Assembly (NCBI GenBank): GCA_003665825.1
Contig: QPFY01000001.1
Location: 2,225,001-2,289,000 of the forward strand
From: Microbotryum silenes-acaulis
Taxonomy: Eukaryota; Basidiomycota; Microbotryomycetes; Microbotryales; Microbotryaceae
Direction of reading: 5' to 3'
Length of the DNA: 64,000 nt
Position numbers and translations under genes: made by a program. Positions 55,798 through 64,000 of the stretch are shown here, one piece after another (the stretch's first letter is position 1; each line of letters begins with the position of its first letter). Below the pieces are notes generated by a model. That model was not told the origin of the DNA, made no database searches, and worked only from the letters and a program-made list of their open reading frames with translations.

Positions 55798-56297
55798 GTC
55801 GATAAGGACGACGCCCCTACCGTTCGCGCGGCACTCGCTGGTTCGTTCCGCGACTACTGGCTGGCGGCCATGGCGACCGAGGAGGGCGCACTGGCGGCGA
55901 AGCAAACATTTTCCAAGCCGCTTCGTCCCCCTCGCGGGGCTATCATAATCGGCAGTATGTGGGTCCTCATGGTGAAGCGCGACGCCGAGGGCAAAATCGT
56001 AAAGTACAAAGCTCGCCTCGTTGCGCGTGGGGACATGCAGAGGCGTCGGGGTGAGCAAATTGACTCGTTCTCGCCTACTGGCCGCGCCGCCTCCCATCGC
56101 CTGCTGCTCGCCCTTGCCGTTGAGAACGAGTGGGAGACCCGGCAATTCGACGTCTCGTCGGCATACCTCAACGGCAATCTCGGTGGGACGGGCTTCGCCG
56201 CCAGTGCGCCCTCCTCGGTCGCCATGGCCGCCAGCCAGTAGTCGCGGAACGAACCAGCGAGTGCCGCGCGAACGGTAGGGGCGTCGTCCTTATCGAC
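55798..56297 (+). pseudogene. Inverted N-terminal RT segment of the copia element
   Basis: The plus strand here encodes the first part of the RT (GSMWVLMVKRDAEGKIVKYK, LVARGDMQ, QFDVSSAYLNGNL), while all other domains are on the minus strand. The segment is bounded by a 105-bp perfect inverted repeat (55798-55902 and 56193-56297), which duplicates the coding stretch just before the RT. The 290 bp between the arms are the inverted unique part. Confidence 0.85.
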
Positions 56298-57190
56298 TTT
56301 GGCAAGAAAGGCAGTCGTTTCCTCGTACGAGTACAGCTGGACGTCGGGATCGTCCTCGTCAAAGTCCTCGATCGAGACGGAGGCGTGCGCGGCGAACTCC
56401 AAGTCGTGAGCCGCGCGGGCGAAACCCAGGTAGTCAGGGGGGCGACGAGCACGAGTGGAACGATCACCTACAGGAGGGGCGTTCGCCGGACCCGGATTGG
56501 AGAACACGAGGGAGGGCGGGACAGGTGGGGCCACAACGTCGACCGGACCAGCCGCGGGCGGGACAGCAACGGCGGGGGCAACAGCGGGAGCGGCCGCGAC
56601 GGCGGGTGCGACGCCCGCAGGATTGACAGTATCGTCGTCGTCAGGGGGAAGGTCGGGCGGAGGAACTCTGCGCGGGACGGACGGATAGGACAGAACGGCG
56701 GGCGCAACAACAGTAGGTACAGGGTTTGCCGCGGCGGGGAAGAAGCGATCTTCGAAGAACTTGGCCTGAGACGACTCGAAGACCTTGTTGCCAACCGGGT
56801 CGTAGAAGCGCCAGGCCTTAGAGCGCAAAGAGTACCCGACAAAGTAGCACAGGCGCGAACGCGGAGCCAACTTGTTGGAACGTTGCTCGGGAGCGAACGG
56901 TACCTGGGCGGCGCAGCCCCAGGTTTTGACACGATCGATGCGGGGACGACGGGTGGACGTAACGGGACTCGCAGCGGCGTGAAGAACGGCATCAGGGGTG
57001 CGCTGCTGCAGAGGCGACGACGGGAGGAGGTTGATAACGTAGATGGCCGCCTGCGCAGCCTCTTCCCACAGCGATGACGGCAGTCCTGAACGATGAAGCC
57101 ACGCCCGAACAGAGTTGAAAATCGTACGCCAACTCCGTTCCTGTATGCCCATCTGACCGTGCTCATATGCCGTGGATAGCTCGTGAAAAA
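56193..57190 (-). pseudogene. copia pol, C-terminal integrase part (shifted frame)
   Basis: Encodes EHGQMGIQERSWRTIFNSVR, LWEEAAQAAIYVINLLPS, KTWGCAAQVPF, the Ty1-type RSNKLAPRSRLCYFVGY and a Pro/Ala-rich linker. It is out of frame with the upstream gag-protease-integrase frame. Confidence 0.8.
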
Positions 57191-59245
57191 TGCCCCGCTC
57201 AGCAAGCCGAACTCACCCCCCCTATCCGTGCGCAAGGTCGCCACTCCCGGGCCAGCATACTGGATTTTCGACATCGCAACGAAGCCCTTGAGTACGGACG
57301 AAGCCTCGCTCTTGAGCCGAATGCCGCGAGCCCAGCGGAAACGCGAGTATTCATCCGTGACACCGCACAGATATCGGACGCCGGAGAGAGCAGGGACAGG
57401 GGAAGGCCCCCACACGTCGGCGAAGACCCGAGCGAAAGGTGCGTCGGCGGGGTGGTGGGCAGCCTCACGACTGGGGGCAGACACGGCCTTGCCGGAGCAG
57501 CAGGCATCGCACTGATCGAGGAGACGAAGTTGATCCCGGGTTACAGCAGAGATGTCGAGGGAAATGTCGCCCGACTTAGCAAGTTCTACCAAACGACCCC
57601 AGGACAGATGACCCAAACGCTGATGCCAAAGCACTACATCTGTAGGCAAGGAGGTGGCTGTCAGCGCGTGGTGATCCGCCAGAGGAGGTGAGGCCGGACT
57701 CGCCTGGAGAACGTAGTGGTTGCGATCGAGAGCGAAGGTGAGACTCGAAGCCGGACCCGAGACGGTGAGACCAGAGTGTGCGCCCGCGGCGTCGCAAATC
57801 CCAGACAGCTGGTACCCATCCTTCATGAGACTGGCAAGAGAGACGAGCTCGGCGGACAGACCCGGGACGAGAAGGACGTCGCGGAGCTCGAGAGGCGCGC
57901 CATTGGCGTCAAAGCGAAGGGTGCCCTTGCCGACAGCCATGGCGCTGGACTTGAATGCGCCGACTACGCGCACCCGCTCCGTCGTGAAAGGCTGGAAGTC
58001 GACCAAGAGATCCCGACGAGTGGTCATGTGGCGCGTCGCCCCCGAGTCGAGGAGGTAGCGGGGATCGTCGTGCAAGTACAGCGCAGAGACTTCGGTGTCA
58101 AGGGCGACCTCGGCAAAATAGTTCTCGTAAGAGTCGTCGTCAACCGATGGGTTGGGACCGTACTCAGCCACGAGCGCCATCGCGTCGGCCGTGCCGATGG
58201 AGATGTTGTGCTTGGCTAAGACGGCAACCCGACGACGGGACAGTTCGGTCGAGGGGACGGTACATTCGTCGCCAAGATGACCCTGCTCGTAGCATTTCCG
58301 ACACTGCGACGGGCCCAGCCTCAGGCGACCGTTCTGCGCAACCCCGTGCGGCCACTTGTCCACGAGACCCGGTACCTTCGAAGCCGAGAGAAAACTGGAC
58401 TTCGGTTTGCCTGGCGAACGAGCGGGGCGCCTGCGACGACCCTGAGTCTTCGCCGCGAGGGCTTCGGCGACGTCGGTGCCGGAAGAGCGAGACATCGCCG
58501 CGCGACGAATCGCGCCCTCCACATCACTGAGCGACGGGATAGGGCCGAGGGCGTCGATAACCGTGACAATAGGCCGTGGCATCCTCGCCTTCAAGAGGTC
58601 CATGCGGATGCCTTCCGACAACGCAGGCGGCGGAACCCACTTGTCAAACTCAGCTTGCGTGTACTTGACCCCGTCGATCTTGGCGCGCTGGTAGGCCTTG
58701 TCGCGGGAAACATGCGCGGCGTTGAGATCGACGAACAGCCGGTTGAAGCGCGACAACCAAGGGTCGAGAGGGTCTCCATCGACGTAGGCTTGGTATTGGA
58801 AAAGAGCATCAAGTTTCTCCGACCGCGCGAAGTCGTGGGATGCGGCGCCGAGATCCTTATCGAGGGCCGCCCACAGCTCGTGCGTTGGCTGGTCTGCGAT
58901 GCGCGCGAACGTGGCCTCTCCCAGGCACACGAACAAGATGTTGCGGGCCTGCGCCAAGGCTTGATCGAGGTCGTCGACGTCATGACGGTAGTTCCGATGT
59001 TGTGTACGGAACGTGGCTACGTCGGCCACAGTGGAGCCACCCAGCGTACGGGTGAACTCGGACTGTTCGGGCTCGGGGCCAACGCTGAGTTCGGTCGTGA
59101 CATGCTTGAACCGGCCATCGCCCTCCAACACCCGTTGGAGTCGATCCTTGGCCGTTCCCCAATTTGTGGCGTCGACATTGCCATACAGGTCGTCCATAAG
59201 GCCGCGATGAGTGGCGGACCCGGAATCCACCGAGGTCGTAGCCAT
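57190..59245 (-). pseudogene. copia gag, protease and N-terminal integrase frame
   Basis: ATG at 59245. The Gag part is followed by a zinc-knuckle (CRKCYEQGHLGDEC), the protease motif LLDSGATRHM, a GAG-pre-integrase block (WHQRLGHLSWGRL, CDACCSGKA) and the integrase catalytic start (FADVWGP, DEYSRF, LRTDRGGEF). After GGEF the frame no longer matches the family. The spacing to the next integrase block is shorter than expected, so a small deletion with loss of frame is likely. Confidence 0.85.
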
Positions 59246-59300
59246 CTTGGATACGCGCTGCGTCTTTTCTGCGTGCGGATCTGTGCCTTGCGGCAATACA

Positions 59301-59310
59301 GACGCTACCA
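59301..59310 (-). other. Primer-binding site of the copia element
   Basis: Coding-strand TGGTAGCGTC starts directly after the 5' LTR. The initial TGG is expected to pair with a tRNA 3' CCA. The tRNA species is not determined. Confidence 0.65.
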
Positions 59311-59525
59311 AATAAGAGACTGACGAGCGTGTAATCCAACCGTCAGTTAATTTCAACGAAAGTGGCTGTGAAGCTAAACATGCGTACCTGACGAGCGTGT
59401 AATCCAACCGTGGAGAGAAGACAACGGTTGGTGCGCATCGCCAGGCTTCACTAAACAGACGAGCGCTTCTAAACAGATTACCAATGAACGCGCCATTCCT
59501 AACCCTCATTCCCAACACACCAACT
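59311..59525 (-). repeat. 5' LTR of the copia element
   Basis: 215 bp, apparently identical to 54422-54636 over the full length, followed by the right GCAGC duplication (59526-59530). Confidence 0.92.
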
Positions 59526-59530
59526 GCAGC

Positions 59531-60523
59531 TGCTAGCTGCACGTCAACGACAGCGGGACCACGCGAGCTCTGTAGAAGGAGTGGCATGCAAACCCACGCG
59601 CTTGCTATACATTAACTACTAAATAAATCGCTCAACAGTTCCGCATCATTCAAAAACTCGACAAAAATTGTACTCGCGCTGTAGCTCGATTTTTATGGTC
59701 CAGAAAAGGCGAAAAGGTCGTACATGACTTCTGATCGGGACGCCGATACCACAGGCAGGTGCGGCAGACTCAACGGTATGCTGGTACATTTACGACAGGC
59801 GGCCTCCTAGCCGCAACACAGTGGAAAACAGCGATTTTATGTACATGGGTCGCGGATCGACCTTTTTTATATAGAGGTTACCCTTTACCTTATGACTCTT
59901 GTCAAGAGCTGGTGATTTTGTCGGTGTTGTTGTTAGGTACCTGCTTGAGTTCGCTGGCTGGGTTACCAAACGACGTAATGGTGAGGTGAAAGCAGGTGCC
60001 TTGCAAGGCATCTGGGGAGACCAGGTGCCTAATAAAGTTCGAGCCCCGTGCCTGTCTTGACTCTTTACGTCAACGGCACCGGTGCGTGCCAAATTTGGCA
60101 AATCTTAATTGGCACAATCGGATTTCTGGGTTGTCTCGGATCCGCTGGGCGCTGCGGCTATCGTTGTCGATCACTTCGAAGAAATGATTGATGCTCTGCG
60201 CGCCCGTTCCCAAGTCAAATTGATCACTCTTTGACTCGTCTGAATCCTTGACGGATGAGAGTCTCTGGTCTTAAACCTCGGAGAGGCCTCGAGGAAAATA
60301 CATCTTGCACGGTTGATCTTTCGCAAAATTTCGACGGATTTAATGGGACCATTGTCCCTGTCGCATATACGCAGCGGGCTCGTACGTGATGGTGTACTAC
60401 AGTCGATCCATGAATCCAGGCGGGGTGAGGTGCGTCTAGGTACGATTGAAGGCTGTCTTCGACAGCAAATTCGGCACAACTGCGGACGGACGAACGGCTA
60501 GTAAATGGGCGGCGGCGAAAACG
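59531..60523. other. Intergenic, no supported gene
   Basis: More AT-rich than the rest of the window, with many short AT tracts. Only small ORFs without domains. A segment at 59985-60055 (AAAGTTCGAGCCCCG) superficially recalls a tRNA T-arm but no cloverleaf could be formed. Confidence 0.45.
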
Positions 60524-61187
60524 TCATTTTGCAGCTGCACCCGGTTCCACCGGTCCCTTGGAGAGGTGGCCTCGTCTGGCTACTCGGAGACATTCTTCCT
60601 TCAAGCCCGGATCCTCGACGACGATCACTTGCCTCCCTGCATTCAGTAGCTTCCGAACCCCCTGTACGTCTTGTACAAAGTCGTCGGGCTCGAGGACGGC
60701 GACGTAGATTTGCCATATCGAGGTCTGCAATATCCGATCGACGCAAGGTAGGTTGCCCGAGAGGCGTAAGGAGCAGGGCTCCATCGTCGTGTAGAGTCGA
60801 GTAGAGGGAGGTAAACCCGAAGAATAGGATGATGTAGATGCCAGTTTGGTCAGTGCGTTCTGTTCGGCGTGGGTGTTGCCTTCGAGTTCGCGTGAGTAGC
60901 CGGTCGCGATCGTTGAGTACGAGCCGTCCGACGACGGCGCGGTGATCAGGCATCCTGGCGTTGGAGAAGCGCTGAAGTGTGATAAGTAGTTGCTTTGTAC
61001 AGCGACGAAGCTTTGATCACGCACCGACACAGAAAGCGGTGGATGTCGGCTCGCACTTGCTGGCCTCGTCCAGTGCGAGTCGCATGCAGCGGACGTGCTC
61101 GGGGTCTGAGAGAGATGAGTACACCGTCAGTGGAGCAAAGCATCGACGGACATGTAGTGACCTACCTGTTGTTGTTGGCGTGGCCAT
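60524..61187 (-). CDS. RIB2/RibD-type pyrimidine deaminase (riboflavin pathway), 3 exons
   Basis: Minus-strand exons 61187-61166 (22 nt), 61105-61021 and 60971-60524 give about 184 aa. It is a zinc-dependent CDA-fold deaminase: HVRCMRLALDEASKC, TAFCVGA, GYSRELEGNTHAEQNAL (His69, Glu71) and TTMEPCSLRLSGNLPC (Cys101, Cys111). The wide spacing between the two Zn Cys and the GN-(T)HAE context match diaminohydroxyphosphoribosylaminopyrimidine deaminases (fungal Rib2 C-terminal domain, bacterial RibD) rather than cytidine deaminase. It would act at the second or third step of riboflavin synthesis. It is shorter than yeast Rib2, with no pseudouridine synthase domain. Intron 2 has a weak donor (GTGATC). 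It is divergent from SCAP. Confidence 0.75.
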
Positions 61188-61688
61188 GTCCGTGGGGTGG
61201 TGTGCGCTGTGGGAGTGGCAGCGTGAAGCAACGGCGCGTGTAACACAAGCGCACGGCCAGACCCGGGATGTGGAGCCCGAGCCGGGGCGGCCGAGGGCCC
61301 GGCGGAGTTATGCGCTGATCCGTTCTCCTATCTCGAGCGAGTACTCTTTTTCAATTGCAAAGGAGGCTTCGAAAAGCTAGAAACTCCCACTCCTCTGTTT
61401 TGCTTTGGTCCGAGTCTCACAGCAGCCATTTTTTCAGCGAGTTATTTCGAACGCTGAAGTTGAGACCGCGGGGTCGCGCACCGCGCAGCAACTCGAGAAG
61501 GCGACGATAGGCAACGGGCGTCGGACACTTGGCGGAAGGCTGAACTTGGCTTGGGAGCACGCGTCGTAGTCCTCGAGCCTCGGAGCCGCTGCTGCCCGGG
61601 ATGACAAATCCAGCCACGACACAAAGGGGTTGAGACAGCCTTCCTACTCCACTCCATCGCCACCTCGCCATCGTCTGCACACCTTGTG
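61188..61688. promoter_or_regulatory. Divergent promoter, deaminase gene and SCAP gene
   Basis: 501 bp between two start codons facing away from each other. No sterol-regulatory-element consensus (ATCACCCCAC type) was noticed by eye. Confidence 0.45.
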
Positions 61689-64000
61689 ATGGACGGTTCG
61701 ACGTTGGCGTCGGCGTCATCCTCGCTGAGAGCTCGTGCTCGACTCGGCCCCAATGCCAAAGCAGCTGGCGGTCACAGCGGTGCGATGGCATCATCATCAT
61801 CTACGACGAACTCAATCTCATCTACAAACCTTCCTCGGTCCACCAAGTCAACAGCAGCCTCGGACCGGCTGCATCTGCACTCGCACCGCAGCCAAGACGA
61901 AGAAGCTTTGCCGGCGCTATCGCTGCTGCTCATCATCACCTCGTGGGCCTCGTCCCTGTGCCGCCGCTTGTTCGCCTCGTTCGGGTGGTTCATCTCGTCC
62001 TACCAGATACCGGCCTTGCTCGTCTCCGGCCTCCTCATCTGCTCGCTGCTGTGTCCGGCCCTGCTCCTCTATTTCTCGCCGACCGGTCCGGTCCCGCTTG
62101 CGAGCTCCCCGATCGCACGTCGAGGCCGCGGAGAATTCGTCTGGGAATTGGAAGGTCTACGACGCCAGGGCATCATCGCGAGCGAGGACGAGGTGTGCTG
62201 GGACCGCTTTGCACGCTACTATCAATGGAGGAACGTCGAGGCCAAGATCGTGCGCATGGAACAGCTGCTCGTCTCGTCCGTCGATCGCGAAGCTTTGGCT
62301 GGCGTCGCTCAGGGCGGTCAGGGGGTAGGGCTCCGGAGGTCGAGGAGTGCCGACGCCGTGGTCGGCGCCTTGACCAAAGCGACACTGCACAAGGCCATGC
62401 AGCTGCAAAACGAGTTGGAACGACGGCTGCTAGCCGGGCAGGTCCCCGGTCTGAGCTGCATTCGGGACCACCGAGGGCGCTGCGCCGTCGCCAGCCCCGT
62501 CGAGTGGTGGGACTCGGAACAGGCACTGTTGGCCGATCCGGACGTGCACAACACCATATCGGGACTAAGCCCAAATACCGATATGATCAAGAACCTCGAG
62601 CCTAATCAACAAGCCAGAATGGTTCCACTCACTAACCCCAACACCCTCGTTGGCATTGGAAGGAATCGCAAGGTGAATGCCGTTCTGAGGGTGGGCGAGA
62701 TCCGACTTTGCTGACAGGGGACAAGTGGTCGCTGCACAGGGCTTGGCCAAACATGCGCACCACCTTGCCATCACCTTCTATCTCGAAGACGCATCGAACC
62801 ATTCCTCGACCGAATCCTCTCTGACCTTGCAAGGTGTCGGATCGGTCGCGGAGGAAAAAGCAAGGTCCCGGGCTCGAGCGACGTGGAAGCGCGTCGTGGG
62901 CGATGTTGTAGGTGGTAAAGGGTGGACGACGAACAGAGAACAAGTCGGTACCGTCGTCGAAGGTAAAGGACCGGGCAAGCGGGTGACGCTCAAGGTGAGC
63001 TTCAGCTCTGTGGCTTGTAGATTGGGCCTCAGCTCGACACTGACACGGTAGCGACGTCACCCATAGCATTTGCCTCGCTTGAGCGTCCCAGGAAATCCAC
63101 GTCTTTTGGAGGATATCATTTACGCCTTGTCCTACTTCGCCGTCTTCATCTACGTCACCCGCGCCATCCGTCGGCTTCCCCAGGTCAACTCCCCGAGCGG
63201 TCTGATCCTGACCGGCACGGTCGAGTTGACGGCGTCAGGGATCATGTCGCTTTCCGTGTGTTGGTTGTTCAACTGGTCGTTTGCGCTTGTTCCGTGGAAT
63301 TTGTGCGCGTTCCTCGTCCTCGTCTGCGGCGTCGACAACATGCTGCTGTGGACGCACGCCGTCGCCAAAACCAACATCCGTCTGTCGGTGCCGGAGAGGA
63401 TCGCCGCGGCCTTGGCCGAGGAGGGTCCAGCTGCATCTATGGTACTGGCATGCGAATTGAGTATCTGTGCGTTGATGCGCTACTTTATCAACATCCAGGT
63501 CAGTCACAGCTGGCTACCGGGCCATCTGAACGCTCTGCTCACGTCGTTGCGGATTGACAGGTCATGAGAGAGATCATCCTCGTCATCATCGTCGTCCTCA
63601 TCGTCGACTTTTTCCTCGAGCTCACTTTCTTTGCGACCATCTTGAGCATCGATCTGCAGCGGCTCGAGCTCGCAGACTTGCTACGCGGCACACTATCGTC
63701 TGCTCGGCAACACTCGCCCACCCCTTTCGAGGCGGGCGACCACGAGGTGCATGCCTTCGCGTCCAAAGATGCCGCACACGCGCCTCACGGTATGTTTGCG
63801 AAGGCGTTTGCACGGGCAAAGAGGAGCGTCTTGGATCGACCTGCCGCGATGACGACCTTCTTGTTGTTGTTTCTCATTGACTTCAACCTCTACCTCTTGT
63901 GAGTCGTTTGCTGATGTAAGGAATCGAGCCGAGACTAATACATCATCCTGATTATCTCCAGCTATGGACCCGACCACTTCCTCCCGGCATTCTGTTCCGA
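61689..64000 (+). CDS. SCAP-like sterol sensor, 5' part (runs off the window)
   Basis: Exons 61689-62672, 62740-62994, 63067-63498, 63561-63898 and from 63962 onward give about 682 aa before the edge. An N-terminal Ser/Thr-rich tail leads to TM1 (IPALLVSGLLICSLLCPALL), a large lumenal loop (GLAKHAHHLAITFYLEDA), then the sterol-sensing domain: AVFIYVTRAI, ELTASGIMSLSVCW, VCGVDNMLLWTHAV, VLACELSICALMRYF, REIILVIIVVLIVDFF and TFFATILSIDLQRLELADL. These are the SCAP/Scp1 and HMGR/Patched SSD signatures; the LSIDLQRLELADL ending and early single TM favour SCAP. It would escort SREBP from the ER when sterol or oxygen is low. WD repeats would lie past the edge. Confidence 0.8.

Noticed and set aside
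59985..60060. Possible tRNA (AAAGTTCGAGCCCCG resembles a T-arm)
   Set aside because: No A-box, acceptor stem or anticodon arm could be paired around it.

Overview
The window is eukaryotic nuclear DNA and almost certainly fungal. It is GC-rich, has many short introns (mostly 50-90 bp, GT...AG with pyrimidine-rich ends), and carries typically fungal families: a Zn(II)2Cys6 regulator, a REI1-type zinc-finger protein, small-oligopeptide transporters, an AYR1-like reductase, a class II DAHP synthase and a SCAP sterol sensor. Very high intron density with many exons of 7-25 nt points to a basidiomycete, most likely a Pucciniomycotina/Microbotryomycetes yeast. That placement is inference; no rRNA or ITS is present. 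All exon models below were built by hand from reading frame, splice-site form and family similarity.

Left part (1-25 kb): a kinase-like gene (147-1134); two diverged LTR-like repeats (1272-2066); an unrecognised three-exon gene (2507-3782); a gene-poor stretch with a 129-bp tandem duplication; an MFS sugar transporter (6314-8490); a DNAJC9-type histone co-chaperone (8984-10347); then on the minus strand glycyl-tRNA synthetase (10945-13349), ribosomal protein uL13 (13895-14921) and a Siw14/Oca-type pseudophosphatase (15916-16939). The last is divergent from nucleoside diphosphate kinase (17629-18556). Then come a low-complexity 580-aa ORF, an 8-exon secreted expansin/barwin-like protein (21553-23130, minus) and an acidic unknown protein (24396-25376, minus).

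Middle (26-41 kb): two tandem OPT transporter genes (26102-31230 and 32025-37016), each reconstructed as 34 exons with identical exon lengths from exon 2 onward, including two 9-nt exons. They converge with a NUR1/Mug154-like nuclear-envelope protein (37186-39146, minus), which shares a 0.4-kb divergent promoter with an AYR1-like short-chain reductase (39550-40995).

Right part (42-64 kb): a four-TM MARVEL-like protein, a 13-exon class II DAHP synthase, then a ~2.2-kb element bounded by inverted repeats that holds a truncated RecQ-like helicase and a perfect 86-bp palindrome. It lies in the divergent interval between DAHP synthase and REI1. After a Zn2Cys6 regulator comes a young Ty1/copia element (54422-59525, minus) with apparently identical 215-bp LTRs and a 5-bp target duplication, but a rearranged, broken pol. 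The window ends with a RIB2-type deaminase divergent from SCAP, which runs off the right edge.

Apart from the OPT pair the genes do not form one pathway. Most are housekeeping genes (translation, ribosome biogenesis, aromatic amino acid entry, riboflavin, sterol sensing). The unusual content lies in gene architecture (microexons, a GC-AG intron, dual start sites) and in the mobile or palindromic DNA at 46.7-48.9 kb and 54.4-59.5 kb.
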